This document shows, in pieces, positions 16,982 to 24,702 of a stretch of 32,408 bases of DNA. How positions within the stretch are numbered: the first letter of the stretch is position 1; every line of letters starts with the position of its first letter. Source of the DNA: Bacillota bacterium (GTDB taxonomy: Bacteria; Sysuimicrobiota; Sysuimicrobiia; Sysuimicrobiales; Segetimicrobiaceae); contig JAJPJJ010000063.1 of assembly GCA_021324295.1 (NCBI GenBank), positions 1 through 32,408 on the forward strand. Direction: 5' to 3'. Below the pieces are notes generated by a model, which had not been told where the DNA came from, ran no database searches, and worked only from the letters and a program-made list of their open reading frames with translations. Made by a program: the position numbers and the translations under genes.

Positions 16982-19360
16982 ATGAGACCCAGTCGCACGT
17001 GGCCGTGGATCGCCGGAGGCATCGGTCTCGCGGCCCTCGCACTCGGGGGGACGGTGGTGAGGAACAGCCGGGCGACCGGGCGCCGCTACGTGAGCCCGTC
17101 CCCGATCGGCCTGGGGCACACGAAGCCCAACCACTACCTCGAGATCGCCAAGGTCCTGCGGGAGAACAGCGACCAGCTCGGCTACGCCTGGCGGATCCTC
17201 AACGACGGGTGCTGCGATGGCTGCTCGCTGGGCACCATCGGCCTGCGCGACTGGACGATCCCCGGGATCCATCTCTGCACGATCCGCCTGAAGATGCTGC
17301 GGCTCAACACGATGCCGGCCCTGGACTGGCGGATCCTGGAGCAGCCTGCGTCGCTCGCGGGGCGGTCGGCCCGGGCGCTGCGCCGGCTCGGCCGGCTGCC
17401 GGTCCCGATGCTGTGGCGGTCCGGGGAGCCGGGCTACCGGCGCGTCGCGTGGGAGGAGGCGCTGGCCGCGTGCGCGGACGCGATCCGGCGCACGGTGGAG
17501 CGGGATCCGGACCGGATCTACTTCTATCTGACGGCGCGCGGCATGCCCAACGAGACCTACTTCGCGTTCAACAAGGTCGCCCGCTTCCTCGGCACCAACA
17601 ACATCGATAACTCCGCGCGGATCTGCCACGCGCCGAGCACCTCGGGCCTCGCGGCGACGATCGGGTACGGCGCGACCACGTGCTCGTACGCCGACTGGAT
17701 CGGGACGGACCTGCTGATCCTGGTCGGCACGAACCTCGCCAACAATCAGCCGGTGGCGATGAAGTACATCGACGAGGCGAAGAAACGGGGCACGCGCGTC
17801 GTCGTCGTCAACACCTACCGCGAGGAAGGGCTCGAGCGCTACTGGGTGCCCTCCTCCTGGGACAGCGCCCTCTTTGGCACGCGCATCGCGGACGACTTCT
17901 TCACGGTCACCAACGGCGGCGACGCCGCGTTCTTCACCGGGGCGCTGCGGCACCTCATCGAGGCCGGCCGGGTCGACGAGGAGTTCATCCGCCGGTACAC
18001 GACCGGGTTCGACGAGCTGCGCGACTACGTTCGCGGCCTGTCGTGGGAGCAGCTCGAGCGGGGGTCGGGCACGACGGAGGCGGAGATGCGCCGCTTCGCG
18101 TCGCTGTACGCCGCCGCCGACACCTCGATCACCGTATGGTCCATGGGCGTGACCCAGCACGAGCACGGGCAGCAGAACGTCTTCGCGATCAGCAACCTCG
18201 CGCTGGCGATGGGGCGGATCGGCCGGCCGCACACCGGCCTCACCCCGATCCGGGGCCACTCGGGCGTCCAGGGCGGGGCCGAGGTCGGGGCGGTCCCCAA
18301 CAGCTACGGCCAGGGGCGGAAGGTCGGCGACCCGCAGGCGATGGCTGCGATGCGGGAGATCTGGGGGTTCGACGTGCCCGCCGCCCCCGGGCTCACCGCG
18401 TCGGCGGCGATGCACGCCGCGCACGACGGCAAGCTGGACGTGCTGTACGCGGCCGGCGGCAACTTCCTCGAGACGATGCCGGACCCGGCGTACGTGCGGG
18501 AGGCGCTCGCCCGCGTCCCGGTCCGCATCTTCCAGGACATCGTCGTGAACCCGATGATGCTGCTCCCGCCAGGGGAGCTGTCCGTGGTCCTGCCGGGCGC
18601 CACCCGGTACGAGACACCGGGCGGCGTGACGGAGACGACCACCGAGCGGCGGATCGTCTTCAGCCCCGAAATCCCGGGCCGGCGCGTCGGGGAGGCCAAG
18701 CCGGAGTGGGAGATCCCCATGCTCATCGCCGAGCGCGTGTTCCCGGAACGCCGGCAGCTCATCCACTACGAGACGACCGCGCAGATCCGCGAGGACATCG
18801 CGCGCGTCGTCCGCGACTACGAGGGCATCCAGCACCTGCGGCGGAAAGGGGATCAGGTTCAGTGGGGCGGCCCGCGGCTGTGCAGCGATTACCGCTTCCG
18901 CACGCCGGACGGGAAGGCGCACTTCGGCATCCCCCGCTGGCCGGACGGCGCGATCCCGGAGGGCCGCTTCTACGTGAGCACCCGTCGGGGGAACCAGTTC
19001 AACAGCATGATCTGGGACGAGCACGACCCGCTGACCGGCTCCGACCGCGACGACGTGATCATCTCGCCGGAGGACGCCCGCCGGCTCGGCCTGCGGACGG
19101 GCGACCCGGTGCTGCTGCGCTCGGAGGCGGGGGAGCTCCGCGGCAAGATCCGGATCGCCGGCGTGGCGCCCCGGAACCTCGAGGTGCACTGGCCCGAGGC
19201 GAACGCCCTGATCCGCGCGGGGCGCTACGATCCGAGCTGCGGGGAGCCGGACTACAACGCGATCTGCGAGCTGATCCCGCTCCTCGAGCCGGCCGCAGCA
19301 CGCGCGGCCGGCGGACGCGCCGCGCCCGGCTGGGGGCGCGCGCAGGCGCCGGCCCGTTAG
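16982..19360 (+). CDS. FdhF/YdeP-like molybdopterin oxidoreductase with N-terminal membrane anchor and cysteine Mo ligand
   Basis: This 792-residue bis-MGD-type oxidoreductase has one hydrophobic helix at residues 7-26 (no twin arginine), then a cysteine group at C77, C78, C81 and C99 (DGCCDGC...HLC) that could hold an iron-sulfur cluster. At the place where the neighbouring formate dehydrogenase has selenocysteine this protein reads ARICHAPS, with C215 as the likely metal ligand. Further motifs are ADWIGTDLLILVGTNLANNQPV, VWSMGVTQHEHGQQNV, TPIRGHSGVQGGAEVGAVPN and YVSTRRGNQFNSM. It belongs to the FdhF/YdeP-like group, whose substrate is usually unknown. ATG 16982 has GGGAGG 9 bases upstream; ATG 16976 is also possible. 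Its place after fdhD suggests it needs the same sulfuration and bis-MGD supply. A formate-related role is only inferred. Confidence 0.85.
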   Translation: MRPSRTWPWIAGGIGLAALALGGTVVRNSRATGRRYVSPSPIGLGHTKPNHYLEIAKVLRENSDQLGYAWRILNDGCCDGCSLGTIGLRDWTIPGIHLCTIRLKMLRLNTMPALDWRILEQPASLAGRSARALRRLGRLPVPMLWRSGEPGYRRVAWEEALAACADAIRRTVERDPDRIYFYLTARGMPNETYFAFNKVARFLGTNNIDNSARICHAPSTSGLAATIGYGATTCSYADWIGTDLLILVGTNLANNQPVAMKYIDEAKKRGTRVVVVNTYREEGLERYWVPSSWDSALFGTRIADDFFTVTNGGDAAFFTGALRHLIEAGRVDEEFIRRYTTGFDELRDYVRGLSWEQLERGSGTTEAEMRRFASLYAAADTSITVWSMGVTQHEHGQQNVFAISNLALAMGRIGRPHTGLTPIRGHSGVQGGAEVGAVPNSYGQGRKVGDPQAMAAMREIWGFDVPAAPGLTASAAMHAAHDGKLDVLYAAGGNFLETMPDPAYVREALARVPVRIFQDIVVNPMMLLPPGELSVVLPGATRYETPGGVTETTTERRIVFSPEIPGRRVGEAKPEWEIPMLIAERVFPERRQLIHYETTAQIREDIARVVRDYEGIQHLRRKGDQVQWGGPRLCSDYRFRTPDGKAHFGIPRWPDGAIPEGRFYVSTRRGNQFNSMIWDEHDPLTGSDRDDVIISPEDARRLGLRTGDPVLLRSEAGELRGKIRIAGVAPRNLEVHWPEANALIRAGRYDPSCGEPDYNAICELIPLLEPAAARAAGGRAAPGWGRAQAPAR

Positions 19361-19594
19361 GGACCGGCTGCACAGGCGCGACGGCACGGGCTCTCCGCAT
19401 CCGCGCTCGCCGCCGGGCGGCTGCGCGAGCCGTATCGCGGCGACGCCGCCCGCTGCCGCCATGCCCAAGGGTGCCCTGTTTGGACGTGGTGTTTGCACCG
19501 AGGGGAGGCCTCCGCGTGGGAACAGGGTCACACCCCTGCCTCCGGATCCTCCAACCGAGGCCTGACCAGCTTCGGAAGAGGGAGGAGGAGCGGT

Positions 19595-19876
19595 ATGGCC
19601 CTCGAGGACAGCGTTCGCCGTCATCGCCTGGCGATCTAGCAACGCGCCGCCCTGCTCGGCAATGTCATCCATGCCTGCCGCGAGGCCGGGATCTCCCGGA
19701 CGCTCCTTTGCCGCTGGCGCCGGCGCCATCTGCGGTACGGGGCCGGTCCCGACGCGCGTAGCCGCCGTCCCGCGCCGTGGGGAGCGGGCCCGTGTACCTC
19801 GCCGGATTTGCGGGAACATTGTAGTGTGGACGGATCGCGCGACCCGCGCGGGCGCGCATTGACTCGCGCGATATAA
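19595..19876 (+). pseudogene. Decayed HTH transposase-like remnant
   Basis: An ATG after a GAGGGAGGAGGAG Shine-Dalgarno opens MALEDSVRRHRLAI. It then meets an in-frame TAG at 19637-19639, and the frame continues QRAALLGNVIHACREAGISRTLLCRWRRR (read across as two stretches, with REAGISRTLLCRW being the helix-turn-helix). This resembles the N-terminal HTH of IS481-like transposases and integrases. After about 19790 similarity to anything familiar is lost and the frame ends at 19876. No catalytic domain and no clear terminal inverted repeats were seen. Upstream, 19361-19594 holds no gene; it may be further remnant DNA. Confidence 0.6.
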
Positions 19877-19877
19877 T
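19872..19877 (+). promoter_or_regulatory. Consensus -10 box TATAAT
   Basis: A perfect TATAAT lies 32 bases before the ATG of the small basic/acidic protein, in otherwise GC-rich sequence. TTGACT at 19859-19864 is only 7 bases upstream, too close to act as its -35, so the promoter may rely on another activator or a poor -35. A GGAGGTGA Shine-Dalgarno follows just before the ATG at 19910. Confidence 0.45.
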
Positions 19878-19909
19878 AGGTGGCGTGATTCCCGAGTGGA
19901 GGTGAGGCC

Positions 19910-20251
19910 ATGACCCGGAAGTCGGCGGCACGCGGGCGCAAGGGGGCTGCAGGACGCTCCGGCAGAGCCACGTCACGTGCAGCCAGCCGGACGGGCAGGA
20001 AGACGGCGAGCGCCCGCGCGGCGCGTCCGGCGGCCCGGAAACCGGCCGAGCGGAAGGGCGCACCCGCGCGCCGGGGCGCGGTGCGCGCGCCCGAGCCGGT
20101 CGTCGAGGAGCGCGAGCCGGATCAGCTTCCCGGCTCCCGTGCGGAAGAGGACGAGGACTTCGACTGGCTGGCAGAGGAGGACGAGGTTCCCCGCAGCCAG
20201 ATCGTCGAGGACGACGACGAGTGGGAACGGAACCACGAGGAGGAGTGGTAG
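19910..20251 (+). CDS. Small charge-segregated protein: basic Lys/Arg/Ala-rich half, acidic half
   Basis: This 113-residue protein has no recognised domain. Residues 1-65 are rich in Arg, Lys, Ala, Gly and Ser, resembling the tails of histone-H1-like bacterial DNA-binding proteins. Residues 66-113 are strongly acidic with aromatic spots (EDEDFDWLAEEDEVP, then EDDDEWERNHEEEW). The gene has an excellent start: TATAAT 32 bases upstream and GGAGGTGA just before the ATG. It ends 20 bases before a strong hairpin. The opposite-strand frames here look like shadows. DNA or RNA binding by the basic part with an acidic regulatory tail is possible, but the function is unknown. Confidence 0.7.
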   Translation: MTRKSAARGRKGAAGRSGRATSRAASRTGRKTASARAARPAARKPAERKGAPARRGAVRAPEPVVEEREPDQLPGSRAEEDEDFDWLAEEDEVPRSQIVEDDDEWERNHEEEW

Positions 20252-20271
20252 CGCCGCCCGCGTGACCCCCG

Positions 20272-20309
20272 GGGGCGCCCGCCCGGCCTGCGATCCCGGC
20301 GGGCGCCCC
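20272..20309. terminator. Strong hairpin between convergent genes
   Basis: A 12-bp perfect inverted repeat has arms GGGGCGCCCGCC at 20272-20283 and its complement at 20298-20309, with a 14-base loop. It lies between the stop of the small basic/acidic gene (20251) and the stop of mocA (20320), so it can terminate both. No U-run follows on either strand. Confidence 0.6.
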
Positions 20310-20319
20310 GTGCAGTTGC

Positions 20320-20919
20320 CTACCCCCCGGGCTCTCCCCCCACGCACCGCCTGAGACGCTGCAGTTGCTCCGGCGTATCGATGTCCCACGATGCCGCGGC
20401 CGGCAGCGGCACCTCCGCCACGAGCTCCGGGTGTCTTTGGATCAGGGGGCGACCGCCCACGTCGCCGCCGAGGCCGGCGGCTTCCTCGAACAGGGCGCGG
20501 GCGATGAGCGTCGGGGCGCCGACGACGTCCCCGTACCGCGAGGCGACGATCGGCTTCCCGGTCGCCCGGTACGTCGCGATCAGCGCGTCGATGGCCGCGG
20601 CATCGACGCACGGCTGGTCGCCGAGCAGCACGACCGCGGCCTCGCAACCCGGCGCGAGCGCCGCGATCCCGGCGGCGAGCGACGTGCCCATGCCCTCGCG
20701 GTAGCGAGGGTTGAGGACGGTCCGGGCCCCCGCCGCCATCGCCTCCTGACCGACCTTGTCGGCCGCCTCTCCGAGGACGACGAGCACGTCGTCACACCGC
20801 GACGCCCGGGCTGACGCGATCACGCGCGCGAGCAGCGTGCGGCCGTCCAGCGTGAGGAGGAGCTTGGGCACCCCCATCCGCACCGCCCGGCCGGCCGCCA
20901 GGATGAGCGCCGTGACCAT
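20320..20919 (-). CDS. mocA: MocA-type molybdenum cofactor nucleotidyltransferase
   Basis: This 199-residue NTP-transferase attaches a nucleotide, expected to be CMP from CTP, to Moco to make molybdopterin cytosine dinucleotide for xanthine-dehydrogenase-family enzymes. The N-terminal LILAAGRAVRMGVPKLLLTLDG is the nucleotide-binding loop of the MocA type (MobA usually has LAGGxxxRMGG.DK). Then come NPRYREGMGTSLAAGI, VVLLGDQPCVD with metal-binding aspartate, GAPTLIARALFEE, GDVGGRPLI and WDIDTPEQLQRL. It ends the coxD-coxE-xdhC-mocA operon, 9 bases after xdhC, which fits supply of MCD to the divergently encoded Mo hydroxylase. CTP rather than GTP use is inferred from family and context. Confidence 0.9.
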   Translation of the reverse strand: MVTALILAAGRAVRMGVPKLLLTLDGRTLLARVIASARASRCDDVLVVLGEAADKVGQEAMAAGARTVLNPRYREGMGTSLAAGIAALAPGCEAAVVLLGDQPCVDAAAIDALIATYRATGKPIVASRYGDVVGAPTLIARALFEEAAGLGGDVGGRPLIQRHPELVAEVPLPAAASWDIDTPEQLQRLRRCVGGEPGG

Positions 20920-20928
20920 GCGGGTCGC

Positions 20929-22128
20929 TCACTCCTGGCACGCGAGAACGTTCCGCGCGGCGCCCTCTCCAAAGACCCCGGACCGCTCCGGCTCCGTGGA
21001 AGCCGCCGGCGAGGCGTGGATCGGCCCCGGACGGCTCCGCAGGGACGTCACACCCCGGCCGCGCTGGACGGCGAGGATCTCGGAGGCGATGCTGAGGGCG
21101 ATCTCTTCGGGCGACTCCGCGCCCAGGTCCAGGCCGACCGGCCCGTAGAGCCGGGAGCGCTGCGCATCGGCCAGCGTGATCCCCTCGCTCGCGAGCTCCC
21201 GGAGCAGCCGCTCGGTGCGGGCGCGCGGGCCCAACAGGCCGATGTAGCGCGCGGGCGTGCCGAGCAGGCCGCGGAGGATCGTCCGGTCGTGGAGGAAGTT
21301 GTGGGTCATCACGACCACGAACGTCTGCCGATCGATGCGCACCGCCCGCGGGATCTCCTCGTCGTCGACGCGGACGACCTCGTCGGCCTCGGGAAACCGC
21401 TCCCGCGTCGCGAACGCCGGCCGGCTGTCCGCGACCGTCACCCACCATCCCAGCTCGTGCGCCAGCCTGACGAGCGGCCGAGCGTCGTGGCCCGCCCCGC
21501 ACACGAGCAGCGGAAGGGGCGGCGCCACGACCTCGATGAACACCTCCCCGGCACCCCCGGGCGTCTCCACCGGCAGCACCCCAGACCGGCCCGCCGCGAT
21601 GTGCGCGCGCGACGCGGCCACGACGCGGGCCGCGACGGCGGGGTCGCCGAGCTGCCCCCGCGGCTCGCCGTCTTCCGGCACGACGATGCGCGCGCCCGGG
21701 ACCGGCCCGCCGGGCGGTGATGCGATCACGGTCGCCACGGCGAGGGTGCGTCTGTGCGTGATCGTGTCCTGGAGCAGGGCCAGCAGGTCCACGCCCGCGT
21801 CGGCGGAGATCCGCTCGACGAACACGTCGATCGCGCCGTTGCAGCCGAGCCCGAGCCCCCACACCGCGTCGTCGTCGGAGGTCAGGTCGTAGGTGAGCAG
21901 GCGCGGCTGGCCCGTCGCCATCACGTCCCGCGCCACCTCGGCGACGTCGCCCTCCAGGCACCCGCCGCTGATCGATCCCACCGTGCTCCCGTCGGCGCGG
22001 ATGAGCAGGCGCGCTCCCTCCCGGCGGTAGGTCGAGCCGCGAACCCGCACGACGGTCGCGAGGGCCGCGCGCTCGCCGCGGGCCCGCCCCTCGGTCGCCG
22101 CGCTCAGAATATCTCGGATCTCCTTCAT
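20929..22128 (-). CDS. xdhC: XdhC/CoxF-family Moco maturation protein
   Basis: XdhC-type proteins bind MCD Moco, promote its sulfuration and hand it to the apo-hydroxylase. The 399-residue protein has the N-terminal XdhC/CoxI domain (LATVVRVRGSTYRREGARLLI, VGSISGGCLEGDVAEVA, TYDLTSDDDAVWGLGLGCNGAIDVFVE) and a C-terminal Rossmann domain. The latter has VCGAGHDARPLVRLAHELGW, DSRPAFATRERFPEAD, VVVMTHNFLHDRTILRGLL and YIGLLGPRARTERLL. The last 40 or so residues are a Pro/Ser-rich tail. Its ATG overlaps the coxE stop (ATGA) and mocA follows closely. In cox gene clusters the equivalent is CoxF/CoxI. Confidence 0.92.
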   Translation of the reverse strand: MKEIRDILSAATEGRARGERAALATVVRVRGSTYRREGARLLIRADGSTVGSISGGCLEGDVAEVARDVMATGQPRLLTYDLTSDDDAVWGLGLGCNGAIDVFVERISADAGVDLLALLQDTITHRRTLAVATVIASPPGGPVPGARIVVPEDGEPRGQLGDPAVAARVVAASRAHIAAGRSGVLPVETPGGAGEVFIEVVAPPLPLLVCGAGHDARPLVRLAHELGWWVTVADSRPAFATRERFPEADEVVRVDDEEIPRAVRIDRQTFVVVMTHNFLHDRTILRGLLGTPARYIGLLGPRARTERLLRELASEGITLADAQRSRLYGPVGLDLGAESPEEIALSIASEILAVQRGRGVTSLRSRPGPIHASPAASTEPERSGVFGEGAARNVLACQE

Positions 22129-23474
22129 CGGTTCGTCCCTCCGGATCCGCCGACCGCGCGGCCCGCGTGGCGTCCCGGCGCCGGCCCGGCCGCGCGCGGC
22201 AGCGGGTGTCGGCGGCGCGGCTCACGGAGATGCCGCTCCAGCTCGCGCAGGCTGCGGACGTTGTGCGCGGAGGCGAAGACGTCGACAAACGGCAGCGCCG
22301 CGCTCATGCCTTGGGTCACCGGCTCGTAGCCGGGGCTGCCCAGCAGCGGGTTGAGCCAGATCAGCCTGCCCGCGCGCGCCCGCAGCGTGCGCATCGCGGA
22401 GGTCAGGAGATCGATGTCGCCGGTGTCCCACCCGTCGCTGCAGATGATCACGATCGTCCGCGGATCCACGAGGCGCCGCCCGTATTCCTCGTTGAACGTG
22501 TGAAGACACGCGCCGATCTTCGTTCCGCCCGACCAATCGGGCACCCGGCGGGACGCCTCCTGGAGCGCCTGCTTGATGTCCCGCTGGGCGAGCGCGTCGG
22601 TGACCCGGGTGAGCTGCGTGCTGAAGAGGAAGGACTCGACCCGTCCAAGGGTCCCCTGCAGCGCGTAGATGAACTGCACGAGGAAGCGGCTGTAGACGTC
22701 CATCGAGCCGCTGACGTCGCACAGGAGGACCAGCTTGGCCTTGCGGATCTTCCGGCGGCGCCACACGAGCGGCGCGGGATCCCCCCCGTATTGCAAGCTG
22801 CGCCGCATCGTCCGCCGCAGGTCCACGAGGGAGCCCCGGCGCGCCGGGCGCATCCGCCGGGAGAGGCGCGTCGCGATGCGGCGGGCGATCAAGAGGATCA
22901 GCTCCGAGATCGCCTCCAGGTCGTCGGCCGAGAACGCGGCGAAGTCCTTCCGCGTCCGGATCTCCGCCGGGCTGTACGCGGGAACCGCCCGCTCGTCCTC
23001 CTCCGGCGCCCCCTCGCCGGACCACTCGGTCACGGATAGCTGCCCCTGCGGCTCTCCTCCGGGGATCGCGCCGGGCGGCCGCTGCGTCCCGCCGCCGTCC
23101 TCCGGCCGGGCGGAGCCGGGCGCCGGCGCCGGTCGGCTCCAGAACCGCTCGAACTCCTCGTCGAACACCGGGAGATCCTCGGCGCGCGCGCACAGAATCG
23201 TCCGGAGCACGAGCCGGACCTCTCCGCGGTCCGCCAGGTTCGCCTCCCCGAGGCCTCTCAGCGCGAGCTCGATCTCGGCCGGCCCGACGAGCAGGCCGCG
23301 GCTCCGGAGGCGGCGTCCGAAGAGGGTGACGTTGGCCACGAGGTTCCCCGGGCGCGCCTGCGCGGCTCCGGCCCGCAGGGGCCCGTCCGACGCCCCCGGA
23401 GGCCCGGAGGCCGCGTCAGCGGGCCCGCGGGAGCTGGGCGGCAAGCTGGCCGACCCGCTCAGGCGTCCATCCAT
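22125..23474 (-). CDS. coxE: CoxE-like VWA-domain protein
   Basis: CoxE works with the AAA+ ATPase CoxD in inserting or maturing the Mo active site of Cox-type hydroxylases. From the ATG at 23474 the protein is 449 residues. The conserved region begins about residue 45 (LVANVTLFGRRLRSRGLLVGP). A Pro/Gly/Glu-rich linker covers about 115-170, then RTMRRSLQYGGDPAPLVWRRRK, and a C-terminal VWA domain with MIDAS DVSGS at 253-257, FSTQLTRVT and SDGWDTGDIDLL. The start is uncertain: this ATG overlaps coxD by 59 bases, and a later GTG near the conserved domain could be used instead. The frame is also open upstream inside coxD, which looks like shadow. Confidence 0.88.
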   Translation of the reverse strand: MDGRLSGSASLPPSSRGPADAASGPPGASDGPLRAGAAQARPGNLVANVTLFGRRLRSRGLLVGPAEIELALRGLGEANLADRGEVRLVLRTILCARAEDLPVFDEEFERFWSRPAPAPGSARPEDGGGTQRPPGAIPGGEPQGQLSVTEWSGEGAPEEDERAVPAYSPAEIRTRKDFAAFSADDLEAISELILLIARRIATRLSRRMRPARRGSLVDLRRTMRRSLQYGGDPAPLVWRRRKIRKAKLVLLCDVSGSMDVYSRFLVQFIYALQGTLGRVESFLFSTQLTRVTDALAQRDIKQALQEASRRVPDWSGGTKIGACLHTFNEEYGRRLVDPRTIVIICSDGWDTGDIDLLTSAMRTLRARAGRLIWLNPLLGSPGYEPVTQGMSAALPFVDVFASAHNVRSLRELERHLREPRRRHPLPRAAGPAPGRHAGRAVGGSGGTNR

Positions 23475-24387
23475 CGCCACTCGCCGCATCCACCGCGTCG
23501 AGGATAGGGCGCACGTAGTGGGCGCGGATGCGGACCAGGTCCTCCTGATCCTTGCACAGGCACCCGAGCGTCTCCTCGACCGCACCCGGGTCCAGGTGCT
23601 CGTAGTGCAGGGCCATCAGCGCCGCGCTCCAGTCGAGCGTCTCCGCGATCCCCGGCACCTTCGCCAGCGGGACGGTGCGCACGAGCTGCATGAAGCCACA
23701 GATCTGGCGCGCGAGGCGCTCGTTGATCTCGGGCACCTTCGCGCGCACGATCGTCAGCTCTTTCTCAAACGAGGGGTAGTCGATCCACAGGTACAGACAC
23801 CGGCGGCGCAGGGCATCGCTGAGCTCGCGCGTCCGGTTGCTCGTGAGGACGACGTGCGGAATGTGTCGTGCCCGCACCGTGCCGATCTCGGGGATGCTCA
23901 CCTGGAAGTCGGAGAGCACCTCGAGGAGAAACGCCTCGAACTCCTCGTCGGCCCGATCGACCTCGTCGATGAGCAGCACCGGGGCCCGCTCCGCGGTGAT
24001 GGCCTGCAGCAGCGGGCGCTTCAGGAGGAACGGCTCGCTGAAGATGACCTGCTCCTTCTCCTCGACGGGCCGCCCGGTCGCCTCCTCCAGCTTGATCCGG
24101 AGCATCTGCCGCTGGTAGTTCCACTCGTACAGTGCCGTGTGCACGTCCAGCCCTTCGTAGCACTGCAGCCGGATGAGATCGGTGCCGATCGCCTGGGCCA
24201 TCACCTTGGCGACCTCGGTCTTGCCGACCCCGGCCGCTCCCTCGATCAGCAGCGGCTTGTGCAGCACAACGCTCAAGTGGATCGCGGTCGCGACCTCGCG
24301 ATCGGCGACGTAACCCTGCTGACGCAGCGCCTCGGCGATGTTCGGGATGCCTCGAAACTGCTCGGGCTGGGTCGGTGCCGCTGCCAT
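23416..24387 (-). CDS. coxD: CoxD-like MoxR-family AAA+ ATPase
   Basis: This 323-residue MoxR-type ATPase is thought to drive remodelling or active-site assembly of Cox-type hydroxylases together with a VWA partner. Walker A is IEGAAGVGKTEVAK (about residues 49-62), Walker B is VLLIDEVDRADEEFE (about 136-150), sensor-type residues are in HVVLTSNRTRELSDAL, and the arginine-rich RRRCLYLWIDYP follows. The C-terminal helical lid starts at about residue 220. The start is the ATG at 24387 with AAGGAGTGA about 8 bases upstream. It is the first gene of the operon and is preceded by a leader containing three 35-bp tandem repeats, after a possible TACAAT -10 element. Confidence 0.93.
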   Translation of the reverse strand: MAAAPTQPEQFRGIPNIAEALRQQGYVADREVATAIHLSVVLHKPLLIEGAAGVGKTEVAKVMAQAIGTDLIRLQCYEGLDVHTALYEWNYQRQMLRIKLEEATGRPVEEKEQVIFSEPFLLKRPLLQAITAERAPVLLIDEVDRADEEFEAFLLEVLSDFQVSIPEIGTVRARHIPHVVLTSNRTRELSDALRRRCLYLWIDYPSFEKELTIVRAKVPEINERLARQICGFMQLVRTVPLAKVPGIAETLDWSAALMALHYEHLDPGAVEETLGCLCKDQEDLVRIRAHYVRPILDAVDAASGDGWTPERVGQLAAQLPRAR

Positions 24388-24442
24388 GCGCGACGGTCAC
24401 TCCTTCTCGTTGAGCCGTCCACGGGGCGACGCTCGGGGCCGC

Positions 24443-24554
24443 GCGCCGCTTCGTCAAAGCCCGCGGGCGGCGCTCACGCGCCGCTTCGTCAAAGCCTACG
24501 GGCGGCGCTCACGCGCCGCTTCGTCAAAGCCTACGGGCGGCGCTCACGCGCCGC
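24443..24554. repeat. Three tandem 35-bp units with alternating self-complementary arms
   Basis: Three full copies start at 24443, 24478 and 24513, plus the first 7 bases of a fourth at 24548. Each unit is GCGCCGC, then 17 bases beginning TTCGTCAAAG, then GCGGCGC, then TCAC. Copies 2 and 3 are identical; copy 1 differs at two bases. GCGCCGC and GCGGCGC are exact complements, so hairpins can form within a unit (17-base loop) or between units (TCAC tetraloop). Thirty-five is not a multiple of three, so this is not a peptide repeat. The array lies in the likely 5' leader of coxD. Confidence 0.85.
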
Positions 24555-24557
24555 TCC

Positions 24558-24592
24558 ATTGTAACATAACGCTCCCGCCCGAGAAACGTTTC
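24558..24592 (-). promoter_or_regulatory. Candidate coxD operon promoter with overlapping palindrome
   Basis: On the minus strand TACAAT (24558-24563) would place the transcription start near 24550, at the first arm of the repeat array. The -35 region is weak (TTTCTC at 24581-24586, 17-base spacer). A 10-base perfect palindrome GAAACGTTTC (24583-24592) covers it and could be an operator. This is one of the few AT-containing stretches in the region. Confidence 0.4.
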
Positions 24593-24702
24593 CCCGCGCA
24601 GCGACGCGGACGCCGGCCCGGCGAAGGCGCACGGCTAACGCCCTGTCGCCGGACGAGGACCGTGATGCGCGGGGACGGGCGGGACGGCGACGCGACACCT
24701 GC

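Larger units (their letters stand above)
24388..24702. other. Intergenic region between the GIY-YIG gene and coxD
   Basis: This 315-base stretch has no convincing gene. It holds the coxD Shine-Dalgarno, the 35-bp tandem repeat array (24443-24554) and a candidate promoter with palindrome (24558-24592). From 24593 to 24702 I see only GC-rich sequence without clear signals. Confidence 0.6.

Noticed and set aside
19859-19877. TTGACT plus TATAAT as a complete sigma70 promoter
   Set aside because: The spacer is only 7 bases; the -10 box alone is kept as a candidate.
24443-24554. CRISPR array
   Set aside because: The units are directly abutting with no variable spacers and no cas genes are near.
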